From Phaeoceros laevis (Eukaryota > Anthocerotophyta > Anthocerotopsida > Notothyladales), in assembly GCA_049999765.1 (NCBI GenBank), contig JBNGIQ010009157.1, positions 1-27,999 of the forward strand: DNA of 27,999 nt. The letters run 5' to 3'. Below the pieces are notes generated by a model. That model was given only the letters and a program-made list of their open reading frames with translations, did not search any database and was not told where the DNA came from. Below are positions 1 to 9,717 of the stretch, piece by piece (positions within the stretch are counted from its first letter, which is position 1; every line of letters starts with the position of its first letter). A program made the position numbers and the translations under genes.

Positions 1-234
1 AGGAGTAGGTGACTGAATCGGAGCACTCCTAGGCACTACAGGAACATTGCCTTGAGGAGGTGGAATCGGAGCACTACTAGGGGCTACAGGAACACTGCCT
101 CGAGGAGGTGAAATTGAAACTGGACTAGGTTCCACATCATAATCATAATCGCCCGTATAGCTCACGTCGTCTTTGATATTGATTTGAAGGTCATGATGCT
201 CAACCTTGGACATTTCAGTAATTTTTTCTCCCAT
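1..234 (-). CDS. Partial proline-rich hypothetical protein with a 16-residue repeat
   Basis: The minus strand is open from an ATG at 234 to the left window edge, giving 78 codons with no stop; the 3' end lies outside. The protein begins MGEKITEMSKVEHHDLQ, passes through an acidic/Tyr stretch (TGDYDYDVEP), then enters a Pro/Ser/Val region built from a 16-residue unit of the form PP-R/Q-G-S/N-VPV-A/V-P. The two DNA copies of the unit differ at only a few bases and are in frame. I do not recognise the family. It could be the N-terminus of a structural or transposon-encoded protein. No signal peptide or membrane segment is visible. A TATATATA run at about 451-458 lies roughly 220 bp upstream on this strand and could be a TATA element, but that is only positional. 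An upstream exon cannot be excluded. Confidence 0.45.
   Translation of the reverse strand, partial: MGEKITEMSKVEHHDLQINIKDDVSYTGDYDYDVEPSPVSISPPRGSVPVAPSSAPIPPPQGNVPVVPRSAPIQSPTP
15..110. repeat. 48-bp tandem repeat, two copies
   Basis: Two adjacent 48-bp units (15-62 and 63-110) both begin gaatcggagcac and end gaggaggtg. The period is a multiple of three and the units lie inside the partial proline-rich ORF, so each adds 16 residues. More copies may continue beyond the left edge. Confidence 0.85.
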
Positions 235-466
235 CGCTTAGCTTGAACAAATGAATAATATACTTCCGATAAGCAATATCAATTTTGATGTGTTCATTGT
301 CTGCTTGCAAGCGAGTTCAGTATGTCATCAGCCAATCCACATCATGAAACAGCAGGAGACCAGGGATCAAGAATGTGACAGCAGCTTGGCCTCACTGCAG
401 GTATGTGGTCAGCACTTTTTCACCCTTGAATTTGTCGGAATTTTGTTGCTATATATACAAAACATG

Positions 467-1194
467 TCACAAACGAAGGGAAGATCTAACGTCCGCTTCA
501 AATCTACGTCTATTGCAAATCTGCAAATGAGCTGTGACCCTAATCACACATTTGCCAACACGAAATCCTGGCACAATCATGAACAGAACTTTGGGACATG
601 CCCAACGGGTGTGTTGAGCTCCATGGTTCCGGTCTCCATGTAGCCTGAATCGAAGAGCATGTTCTTCTGCAGCTGCAGGTTTACACGAATGCCAGGAGTC
701 AGAATGAATTCATCATAGAGTCCGGCTTGCTCGAGTAATGCTTGCAAAGCCTATGAATTCCTGTTGCAAAGACATCTGTAGCAAAAATATACCTTGAGAA
801 GATAGGGACACTGCTCAAACGGGCCCACCAGAAGGTGAGCCAGCCACACTAAGGTCAGCAAGTGAAGAAACTGCTTGATGAGGGACCTGTCCTCGCAACC
901 ATCTGATGCAGATGCACTTGCACTTGCTGGCTGGACCCGGAACATAATCCCAAGCTGCTGCGATTCCCTAAACTCCCGGAGCTTCCTGTGACAGAAGCTC
1001 GAAAATATGACTCTCCCACAAACACATTTCTCTGCCTCCGAGCAGCTCTGTTTCAAGCACCCCGAACTACTGCTTATCCATTTGAACCGGGCAATTGCAA
1101 GTGCCGTTCAAGGTCTGGCATACACCTGTTGGTGCTGCTGCTCACTGATGCAGCCATGGCCAGCTCCTCCAGCAGCCCTTGGTCAGGGCATTCG
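467..1194 (-). pseudogene. Decayed DUF641 (GIL1/IRKI-like) paralogue
   Basis: This is a degenerate copy of the DUF641 gene at 6038-7665. The exon 1 remnant (794 to about 1194) keeps a FCHRKLREF stretch matching FCQRKVREL of the intact gene, and LTLVWLAHLLVGPF matching LTSVWLCHLLVCSF. It ends at CTCAAG before a GT donor at 792. A 120-bp intron (673-792) sits where the intact gene has a 119-bp intron. Exon 2 starts at 672 with MLFDSGYME (intact: MPFDPAYME). It then loses frame: PKVLFMIVPGFRVGKCVI, matching the family's VMPGF-type block, is in another frame after a net 4-nt deletion near 585-600. It then runs past the normal end to a stop at 467. In exon 1 the segment DQGLLEELAMAAS is in a different frame from the downstream part and its frame stops at 1074. 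There are therefore at least two lesions and no usable ORF. Confidence 0.8.
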
Positions 1195-1578
1195 AGGGAT
1201 GGGAGGGGTGGGAGCGCAAATACATGTGTCTCCGTTTGACTTGAGATGCTTAATTGAGTTAATTCATTTCCTACTAAGCTCTGCTCTTTTGGCCTAAGCA
1301 TAACCTATTGCATTACAACCATTTCTAGTATGGAAGAAAGAGTGCGTTCCATGGACCCAAAGTGATGTAAGTAGTATGGATCGCCCTTCCTGCTCTTGCT
1401 TTCATCTTCAGCAGTACTCTTACAACATACAACGAGGGATGCATGACAGAGCCGGAACAAAATAGCTGTTAAGTGCCCCCCGACGCATTCCACCTATTTG
1501 TTGTGTGCAGCGGAAACTGTTGGCCTGTTGACGGAAAGACCGCTGCGAAGAGAGAAGCGCTTTACATTCCGGCATCAT
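1195..1578. other. Non-coding spacer right of the DUF641 relic
   Basis: This may include highly decayed 5' parts of the DUF641 copy, but I could not align it to the coiled-coil half of the intact gene. Short ORFs are present on both strands with no recognisable domain. I see no RNA gene. Confidence 0.4.
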
Positions 1579-1851
1579 TAGGGGGCCTCAAACATTGCCC
1601 GAGTTTCGCTGTATCCGGGCGTGTATAGAAGCCCGAGTTAAATAGAAGCGGCTACCCGAGAGTTGAAAACCACAAAGCTCTGACAGCAGTCGAGTGACAT
1701 CGCCTAAAAACGTTATCGCTTCGGACTCGGGCTTCGGCCAAGTTCCGAAACCCCACTCGGGGTACCTCCTTAGGTACGACCGCCGGGATCCGAAACTGAC
1801 CGTATTCGGACCGTAGGAATACCGCACTCGGGCAATGTTTGAGGCCCCCTA
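1579..1851. mobile_element. MITE-like non-autonomous DNA transposon with 24-bp perfect TIRs and TA target site
   Basis: A 24-bp inverted repeat is perfect at both ends: left 1581-1604 (starts GGGGGCCTCAAACATTG) and right 1826-1849 (its reverse complement). Each is flanked by TA (1579-1580 and 1850-1851), so the element is 269 bp plus a TA duplication. A TA target and short non-coding body suit a Tc1/mariner-type or similar superfamily; the superfamily is inferred from the target site only. The interior has further CCCGAG/CTCGGG motifs and no convincing ORF. The 79-codon minus ORF inside runs into the TIRs and looks fortuitous. Confidence 0.85.
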
Positions 1852-2454
1852 TTGTACCGTTTTCAGAAATAGAGAAGCATTTATGACAGTCCGCGTTTAG
1901 ACAGTGGTAAAATCCCGAGCCTGACTTGGGGATCAGGTGTTGCGGCGAATGTTTCGCCGGGCAGGACCAATCGTAGTGCATAATGCATGAAGCAATAATG
2001 CTTGAATAGCACATTGCCACGGTCGTTACTGCACAGTAGGATTCCGAGGCCCGTTATGCAAAGTCATGATTGCGAATCGCTGATAAGTCACGGACGTATG
2101 GCAATAGTACTAGAGTAATACAGTATGATGTTGCTGGATTCTGATCACGCTCGATCTGCCAGACGTGGTAGCCTCTAGTCGCCGGACAACGGAACCTCTC
2201 TCCGTAACCCGCTCTCATCATGAACCTTCTCAGCCTGGAGGCTCGGGATAGGCTCGGAGACTGTGTGACAGACCTTCCATTTCGCGCGCCGAGAGCGCCA
2301 AATCGATGCGAAGAGTTAGATGACCTTCTCGCTACCCAGAGCGCGATGGCGGCGAGGTGGTAGCTGCCAATTTCCTTTTCTCGGCGGGGCGAGATGCGAC
2401 AATTTCAATCTCTTGCTTCCCAGCCAGGTAAACTGCTAGCGCTGAGTTGCAGCA
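1852..2454. other. Upstream region of the HSPA12-like gene
   Basis: No gene is seen. A small hairpin (CGGCGAA-tg-TTTCGCCG) lies at about 1943-1960. The last 200 bases before the HSPA12 start are GC-rich, consistent with a promoter and 5' UTR, but I cannot point to a TATA box. A GGAGGCTCGGGATAGGCTC stretch near 2235 resembles one near 5514, upstream of the second HSPA12 fragment. Confidence 0.4.
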
Positions 2455-4546
2455 ATGTCTGTGGCGATTCCAGACGCAAGGGTAGTTGTGGGCTTGGACT
2501 TCGGCACGACGTTCTCTGGATTTGCGTACGCTCACAAGACTTCACCGAACGACATCTACAAGTTCTACGAGTGGCCAGACACCACCAAGGGAGGCGGAAG
2601 ACCTTATTGCAAGACTGAGACAAGCCTGTACTACGTTCCGGCGTATGAGAAGGCTCAGATCGATATCAGCTCAAAGCTTGGGGCTGGACGGCCTTGGTCA
2701 GCCATACAGAAGCAGTCCAAGAAGCTGCCAGAGCTCGTCGGGTGCAAGAGCGCTCAGTGAAGGTGGAGCCGCTGGTGAAGGTGGAGCCACCTGAGAATGT
2801 GGGCTGGTACATCAGGAGGTTCAAGCTCCACCTAGCGGGGGAGGAGAACGTTCTGGGGAGCGCGGTTGGTCCCCTCACTGCTGAGGCCTTACCTTTCGGC
2901 CTGACGGCGGAGAGGTGTATCACGGACTACCTCTCCAGGATTTCATCCTTCATCTTTGAGCAGCTGCAGAGAAAATTCGGGCACCAACTGACGAGAAGGG
3001 ACGTAAGATTCACAATCCCAGATTATTGCTGCAGACTGAGTATGTTGGGTGGTTTGTTGCTCCAGCATTTTGCCTCCGGGCCCCATTTGAACAACTGCAA
3101 GGCAGGGCTCATGGCGATTTTTCCCTTGAATTGGGTGCAAATGGCAGGTGCAATGGTGCTTGACAGTGCCGGCAATTTGGGACGATTCCGCTAAGCAGAA
3201 GATGAAGCTTTGCGCACATGGTGTTCGGGCCCTGCACCCCCAGAGATGCAGAGCCTAGCCCCCACCCGCTTTTGATAGTCTTGGAGCCTGAGGCGGCTTC
3301 GTTTTACTGCTGGGAAAAGGCCAAGCATCTTGATCTCAAACTGAACGACCAGTTCCTTATAGCAGACATCGGCGGAGGTAGATCCACAGCCTTGGAGAGG
3401 CTGCACCAGCAGACTGCCGCTTGAGATTCTGGACATGTATCATGGTTTAGGTTGTCTCCGGCTTATCTTGCCTTGTGTTTTGCAACATCTGCAGGTACGA
3501 CTGATATTGTTGTTCACGCCAAGGCCAGTGACGGTGCTGAGTTGAAGGTGAGGGAAGTGCAGGCCAGCTCTGGGGCCTTGTGTGGTGGCACAAACGTGGA
3601 CATCAATTTCTTCAAGTTTCTGTGCCGGGAAATTGGATGCTTCGAGGATTTCGTCAAGGGAAATGGTTCTGTGTGGCTCAGTCTTCAAAGCCGATGGCAA
3701 AGGATTAAGAGCACTTTTGATGGGGAGAGGGACATGGACCACGAGCTGGAGCTGCCCTCCAGACTTGGTCGGGCATGGGAAGTTTTTGACCTAAACCACA
3801 ACGTGGAGCCGAGGGCTATGGGCTACGAGGACTTGTCAGTCACCACTGGGGACATAAAGAAGATATTTGAGCCGGTAGTAGCTGAGATTATCCATCTCAT
3901 TGATGCAAAGCTGACAAAGCGGATCAAGGTGCTGGTGATTGTGGGTGGCTTCTCTGCCTCGCCCTACTTGATGACTAGGCTTACAAGTTATTTCCGCGAC
4001 AAGGTTCAGCAGATCATCAGCCCTCCGGAGCCCGGCTGTGCTATATGTCACGGGGCTGTTATGTTGGGCATAGCCTCCACAAGTGGCATCGTTTCCAGGA
4101 TTTCTCGGAAGACGTATGGGTGTAAAGTGATGCGAGAGTTCACAAGGGGGATTGATCCTATCGAACATCTTGAAACGGTCGATGGGGTTGACAAGTGCAA
4201 TGACGTATTCAGCGTGTTTGTTGGCAAAGGGTCGGAGGTGGAAATAGACCAACGCATTAAAATGTCCTACTTTCCTTCACGCCACCATCAGGATAGCATG
4301 AAGTTCCAGATTTACAGTTGCAGTAGAGGGGTGATACCCAAATTTGTCACAGACGAGGGGGTGGTATGCGAGGGCAGTTTTGTGGTGGACATGAGCGAGT
4401 CAATGGAGATGGACATGGGTCGGGAAGTGAGTCTATGCATGTACTTTGGCAGATCAGCCATCGAAGTTACAGCACAGCGAGTCAACTTCGGAAACACCAG
4501 TGCTGTGGAAGCACTCCCCATACTGGTCCCCTTTGACCAGTCTTAG
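2455..4546 (+). pseudogene. HSPA12-like (Hsp70 superfamily) ATPase gene with two frameshifts
   Basis: It encodes an actin-fold ATPase of the HSPA12 branch of Hsp70, a presumably cytosolic family with poorly known clients. The phosphate-1 motif GLDFGTTFSGFAYAH is near residue 15. Phosphate-2 IADIGGG-TTDIVVH is rebuilt across intron 2, and the adenosine motif is VLVIVGGFSASPYL. Pieces: 2455 to about 2672; then -1 relative frame, 2673-3002; intron 3003-3147 (gtaaga...ggcag); exon 3148-3377 with a second shift near 3218; intron 3378-3494; exon 3495-4546, stop TAG. Splicing 3002 to 3148 restores DVQWCLTVPAIWDDSAKQK, and 3377 to 3495 restores GGGTTD, so both introns are well supported. At shift 1, KAWGWTAL continues in another frame, consistent with one lost base near 2673. 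At shift 2 the frame changes between KLCAH and FGPCTPRDAE. The rest is open and conserved for 350 codons. It may be a young pseudogene or two sequencing indels. Identity is firm; broken status is moderate. Confidence 0.8.
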
Positions 4547-5639
4547 TGGAGGCTCGGAACCTTTGAGTGGAGACAGATTGTAGAAATACGTCAGTATATC
4601 GTAGAAGAATTGGATGCCTTGGCCCAAGTGCCTGGTCTGAATCATGAGCACAGCTTCCGTTGACATGACATGGAGATGTTGAATGTGCTGAGCAGCACGA
4701 AGACCTAACCCTGATGATAGGATATTTCTGATCATGCTTCAAGCATGTTGCACCCACAGAAGAAAAACTCACTTGGTAGTTAAAGATGGGGGAAACAAAG
4801 AGCTATCCCTGCGCAAGCTCTTGATAGGAATTGGATTTGATGAATGTGTCCTGTTGGACAATTGGAGCAATCTTTGGAAAGAGCATGCGATGTCTGGGGA
4901 ATGGTGTTTGCGGAAAGCCAAATGCTTGGTGGATATTCAGCTACAATGTCCTGCACATGGTCCTTGCACTTCACGTACTGCATGAGCTGGTGCTTCCTTG
5001 ACAAGTTCGTTCTGATAGGTCGCCTTCAAAGAATGACCCCGTAGATAGCAGATATGCTGGGCATGTTTCTTCAAGTGTGGAAGCTTGGGTGATTCCAGGA
5101 GTTTGTCTCAGGAAGAGCTGAGTCTGACGTCTTTCAGTCCTCCCACAGGCATAAGGAACAATAGCTAACTGGCCGTCCATGCCTTTGACATGACGTTGGA
5201 GTACAGATCGAACTCTTGGACACTTACAAGATAAAGATAAGCGGACTAGTCCACCAGGTCTCAGAGTTTGCAAGGATCTTAGGATCTTAGGGAGGTGATA
5301 CATCCACCTGCTTGAAGGTGAAGTTTTTGGACGGCCGGCTTGTTTAAGCTGCTTGGCCTGTTGACACAAGTCAGGAACACGGTTTGTCTCACTCTGTGGA
5401 AAGAGACAACCCTGATCTTCAAACGAACTTCTGCGAGGTTCCTCGCGTACTGTTGACTTTGCCCCGCCCAACGATTCTTCCTTCAACAAGTCGACGGACT
5501 CCCAATTGCGACTGTGGAGGCTCCGGATAGGCCCGGATAGTCTAAGGATTTTCACCTGAAGAGACATAAATGCTTCAGTGTCCAATCACAGGGCTGTGAC
5601 AAAGAACGGCTGAACTCGCATCTTTCCCGCGCTTCCCCG
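4547..5639. other. Unassigned spacer with a long minus-strand open frame
   Basis: This lies between the HSPA12-like gene and the second C-terminal fragment. The minus strand is open from 5585 to 4971 (204 codons, first codon TTG not ATG), longer than expected by chance at this composition. It is Ser/Arg/Leu-rich with Leu-patterned patches (HLPKILRSLQTLRPG, LVRLSLSCKCPRV) that vaguely suggest decayed leucine-rich repeats. I cannot place it in a family. The minus frame at 5004-4780 also has Leu/Cys patterning. A short direct duplication (aggatctt twice) occurs near 5275-5289. Confidence 0.3.
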
Positions 5640-5759
5640 AGCTTGGTGCTGCTACCGCTCGGCAGGTCAGCTGTAGAAGTGACGGCTCAACGGGTGAACT
5701 TTGTGCACACCAGGGCCGTAGAAACGCTTCCCGTACTAGTGCCTTTTGATCAGTCTTAG
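5640..5759 (+). pseudogene. C-terminal fragment of a second HSPA12-like copy
   Basis: Forty in-frame codons ending TAG. The stretch GRSAVEVTAQRVNF and the end LPVLVPFDQS match GRSAIEVTAQRVNF and LPILVPFDQS at the end of the intact C-terminus at 4546. Similarity continues a few bases past the stop (TAGTRGARGCT). Upstream of about 5640 the match fades. This is a truncated tandem duplicate about 1.2 kb downstream of the first copy, tail-to-tail with the DUF641 gene. Confidence 0.85.
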
Positions 5760-6037
5760 TAGAAGCTAGTACGAACTTGTCCTCTGTCCTGTGCATTGCA
5801 GTACATTCTTCTCAGTCATTACCGGCAGAATCGCCTCTTTGCCTTTAAGGTGTGCCGCTCAGCAATCATGTTGGAGAAAAACCTGTTCACAAATAAGAAT
5901 TTGCAGTGGAGAGTCGTAAAAGCAACTGGATGCTTGGCTTCAAATCTTGTGTATTCATAAACGCCACAGGCTCGTGTTTGGGCTCCGTTGCTAAGCAGAT
6001 AATTCTTGCTGAGCACTGGTGACTTATTAGAAAGTTC

Positions 6038-7665
6038 TCAGCCCTGGTGCACATAAGCTTGAGCTCTAACCACGGAACCAGCAATGCGAAAGCCAGGTAC
6101 AACCATGAATGCCACCTGAGGCACCTCAGGTCCATCCAGCTCATCATCTTGCAACGTCACCTTTTCCATGTAGGCTGGATCGAAGGGCATGCCTCTCTTC
6201 AGCTGCAGGGAACGAATATAGAAGGATGAATACCAGACTACGTTTATACAGAACACACTCCTGATGCCATTGTGAAAGACTGAGGATCTTGGTGATTCTG
6301 GGAATGGTGGGGGAATTCTACCTTGACGAGTGACCAAGGTTCCTTAAATGAGCAAACCAGGAGATGACAAAGCCAGACAGAGGTTAACAAAGGGAGCAGT
6401 TGCTTGCTCAGATTGATGTCTTCCTCACCACCTGATGATGGCTGGCTCCAGAACGCGCCTAGCCTCGACTCCATCAACTCCCGTACCTTCCTCTGGCAAA
6501 AACTTAAAAACCTGACCAGGCCACAAGCACAATCTCCTCCCACGTGTGAGCAGCTTCTTGGGCATTCCAACAGATCGCTGGGCATTGGGCACTCATCCTC
6601 CCAATTTTTGGACCTGCATCTGCTCATGGAGGAAGCCAGCGATTTGACGAGCTCTGGATCATCGCCCTTCACTGAGCTGAGCTGCTTGTGCTGTTCAGAA
6701 TTGCCAGCCCGCATCTTCTCCCAGTCCAGTTCCGGGTGCAAACAGTCCGTAATGTTGTAGTCCTCGGCCTCGAAGCCGGAAAAAAGAATGTCGGAGACAG
6801 ATGTCCGGTAACAGAACTTGACATCCGAATCCCTTGCCAGGGTTGTGCCGGAGATGTCCAGGATTTCCTTGGCCAGCAGTTTCCCCTTATCCTTCAGCTG
6901 GTTGCCCTTGCCATACATCAGAGCCTTGGTGAAGCTAGCAAGTGCTTGCTTGATCCTGTCGGCTGCCAATTGGACGTCGCTGGGAGTAGCAGCAGAATCG
7001 AGGTAAGAACCAGAAGCGGTTTGTGAAGTCCACCGCGTCTCCAGCTGCCCTATATGTGCCCGAAGACTACCCACCTCCTGCTCAAGGGCATCGCGTTCAG
7101 TTCGGAGCCTCAAAACCTCAGACCAAGTCCCATCAAGACTGCGCTGCAGCAAGACGTAGTTGTGGTCGCTCTCCCGCTGTGCAGTTGACATGCGCTCCCA
7201 ACACTCTGCTTTGAAATCCTCCACCTGCCGCCCGTACAACCGCTTAGCTTCCTGAAGCCCTTCTTGCGCCTCCGCCAACGCGGCAGTCAGTGCCTGAGTC
7301 CTTTCCTGGAGCGTCGCCTTCTGTAATTCCAGATTCTTGATTTGCAACATCCTGCTTTCACACTCTTCTCCGCGTTCCTTCACCAATTTCCGGAGCCTAG
7401 CGTTTTCTTCCTCATCAGCAAATACCTCCATCCTCTCGTCCTCGTCCTGAACCTTCTCTTGCCCCGATTCCAGCCTGGTTTGAGATTTCCGCTCGAACCC
7501 TACCATGCTGCCACCAACCCTTCCGGCCTCCGATGGCACCAGTACTTCAGGAGCTCCAAAATGCTCCTTCTCCGCTGCGTCCTGCTGATCATCCATGCTG
7601 TTGTAGAGGGGAATCGCATTCGAGCGCTTGGGGCACCACGACTGTAAGCTCACGAAGGCCCCCAT
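6038..7665 (-). CDS. GIL1/IRKI-like DUF641 coiled-coil protein
   Basis: There are two exons: 7665-6322 (448 codons from ATG) and 6202-6038 (55 codons including TGA), with a 119-bp GT-AG intron at 6203-6321 (AAG|gtagaa ... ccctgcag|CTG). The product is 502 aa, close to the usual GIL1 size. Residues about 65-205 form a charged heptad-rich coiled coil (EENARLRKLVKERGEECES...). The C-terminal half carries the family blocks: FCQRKVREL; SVWLCHLLVCSF (family: SIWLLHRLA-SF); MPFDPAYMEKV; and VPQVAFMVVPGFRIAGSVV near the end (family: MVMPGF-IG-SVIQ). The CAG acceptor was chosen over a later AG because it keeps the spacing between the SF and KRG blocks. Arabidopsis GIL1 acts in light-dependent gravitropism and IRKI interacts with a receptor kinase; the role here is only inferred. 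The N-terminal DUF641 core is divergent. A decayed copy lies at 467-1194. Confidence 0.82.
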
Positions 7666-8390
7666 AGAAGCATTCTTCGGTGCAAGATTTCCTAATGTGT
7701 TGCACAGGCGAGCTGTGCCCCGCCTTCAACGTTCAAACTCCCAAAATCGCCTTCATTCCTGCAGGCAAAAGGTGCGCTGCAACGCTGTAGCACTCAATAA
7801 CAACTGACCTACTATTGATAGTATTATTAGCAGTAGTGAAGAAGGAGTGGGACTCCCGGTAGGCTTCCGTCCCCCTTGGCCATTACGAGTCATCATCGAT
7901 GGTCTACAGAATGCCTTTCGTCAGCTCGCAAGTACGGTACGACATCTATCTGTTCTATCTGTCTACTACAGTAGTAGCGACTAGACTCAAAATATACAGC
8001 TCGTTCAATAATCATTGCGCCGTCTCCTTGTAGGAGGATCGGATCAGAGGTTCGGAGGTGTAGCATTTACTACTGCCCCTGTTTTTACTATCCCGAGCAT
8101 CAGGTCGGTTCGGGAATGGGATCGGCTCGGAGCGCAATCATTACAGTGTCCAGTAATTAATAGTTCGGACTGTTCATGACGGAACAAGATGCTTCCATAT
8201 TTTACTTTAATTAGCAATAAAATTTTTAGATAGTGCGTTTTCAGAACTATAACCTTTTCTTAAGCTTCAATGTTGATATCTCATGATGGATGATATCTCA
8301 TGCAAAGTTTGGAGCACGAATGAACCTTTGAAGGAGGAAGGGAACCATGTATCACACGCCCAATTGGTGTCCAAGCCACTGTGTGAGAAG
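7666..8390. other. Upstream region of the DUF641 gene; possible small TIR element
   Basis: No gene is seen. A 12-bp inverted pair, TAATCATTGCGC at 8009-8020 and its near reverse complement at 8132-8143 (11 of 12 paired), bounds about 135 bp rich in TCGG motifs. This could be a short MITE, but the TIR is short and the target duplication is unclear. A short palindrome (CTACTACAGTAGTAG) lies near 7964-7978. Confidence 0.35.
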
Positions 8391-8580
8391 GAGAAGGAAG
8401 ATAATTGTGGGGGCATGTGTGAAGCTTAGGGGCATGCTAAGAAGCTTAGGTTAGCCGTTTGGTCTCTTGGACACTCATGATGGCACACCAAGCCCCCAAG
8501 GAGAAGGAAGATAAGTGTGGGGGCATGCTGAGAAGCTTAGGTTAGCTGTTTGGTCTTTGCACACTCCTCATGGTGTACCA
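8391..8580. repeat. Imperfect tandem duplication (period about 110 bp)
   Basis: GAGAAGGAAGATAA-TGTGGGGGCATG followed by GAAGCTTAGGTTAGC and TTTGGTCT occurs at 8391-8490 and again at 8501-8580. The first copy also holds a 20-bp internal repeat (GGGGCATG...GAAGCTTAGG twice). It is non-coding. Confidence 0.8.
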
Positions 8581-8716
8581 CTATTGGTAACGAAAAACCT
8601 ACGGATGTGGAAGGATTGCCACTCTTCCAAAGACCATGTAGAGGGTTGAAAAGTGGGACATCGTTGTTGGAAGGGACGCACACCGTGCGCATCTTCCATG
8701 TAAGCGACAAAATTCA

Positions 8717-8824
8717 GGACCTCTTCGGACTGGCAGATCGCTCAGATTTCGCTCCCTCAGTTCGGCTGCCAACTGCCACGAACTGCGCGAACTGCCTCAA
8801 ATCTGCCAAAAACGTTCACGGACT
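8717..8824. repeat. Dispersed 108-bp repeat, copy 1 (copy 2 at 27481-27590)
   Basis: From AGGACCTCTT to AACGTTCACGGACT this matches 27481-27590 in the same orientation with only scattered differences. It is packed with CGAACTGC/GCAGTTCG motifs, giving self-complementary patches. It looks like part of a mobile element's terminal or subterminal region. Confidence 0.85.
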
Positions 8825-9717
8825 CAAAGCTAACAGCCAGGTAAGGCAATTGAGATCCATAGCACGGCCTAACAAAGTGCAGCGTCGACGACGAGAGAGG
8901 TGGTACATCAACGTGTGCATCTCTTTCCTCTGCTGTCGATGCCTCTCCTCTATCCCGTACGGGCAGCAATGCGGGACAGCGCCGTGCTCAGGTAAGGCAA
9001 TGCGGTGTAGAATTTGCATCTGTCTGACCTGAAATGTACTTATTGTATCCCTGCGCTGTCCAATCGGAGGCGCGGCCGACGCGGTCAGCTTTGCTGAATG
9101 GAGCATACGGCACATGCTCCAAGTGCGAGGGCACGGTTGCTGGGCCAGGACCCCAGCCGTCCACATTTTCTTCGACTTGCGGCACCGAGAACGTTTTCCA
9201 CGCCATGTTGGAGCAATCTGCTCGCTCCTTCCCCAACACTTCTCAGTGCAAGTAGCAGCTCAGGCAGATCGCAGACCTTGCAGTAATTCTGTGTGATGCT
9301 GTAATTCTCCCGACATATGAAGCCTTCGACGAAAATGTGCGCTCAGAAGTCGCTAGCTATGCCGGCAGGCGGGCAGGGCCTGCTATGGAAGGCGGTGAGT
9401 AGCGGCGTGTTGTGCAATGTGAGAGTCCGTCAGGTCAGGGGAGAGCTCCTCGGCCTGCCTGAGCGGCTTCTCTCACTAGCGGCCTCTCAGTCCTAGCTTC
9501 TGGCTATGGTTTCTAGGGTTCCACGCGCAGCTATGAGTTTTTGGGCCCCTATTTGTATCGCGATGGCCGTCATCGCCACGGCCGATTTAGCTTCCCTTGC
9601 ACTTCTCTTTCCAGTTTCAAACTTTCAATCGGGTTTTCGGCATCCCTTTCACCTTTCCTTCCTACCTCCCATATGTTTTGCCGTTATCGACTTCCGACCC
9701 CCAATGGCTTCACGGTG
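8825..9717. other. Spacer and probable NAA20 5' leader
   Basis: No protein family is recognised. CAGGTAAGGCAAT occurs twice (about 8838 and 8990). A perfect 8-bp-arm hairpin, TGGAGCAT...ATGCTCCA, lies near 9099-9121. The C/T-rich stretch at 9590-9680 before the NAA20 ATG is compatible with a transcribed leader. Confidence 0.4.

Noticed and set aside
1588-2020. Minus ORFs of 79 and 122 codons over the TIR element
   Set aside because: They run through TIR sequence and across the element boundary with no domain; explained by the GC-rich element.
6404-7647. Plus-strand ORFs over the DUF641 gene
   Set aside because: Antisense shadows of the long, clearly coding minus-strand exon.
8757-9239. Minus ORFs of 70-116 codons with a VNVFGRF...VRAVRG reading
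   Set aside because: The shared peptide with 27380-27709 comes from the dispersed DNA repeat, not from a conserved protein.
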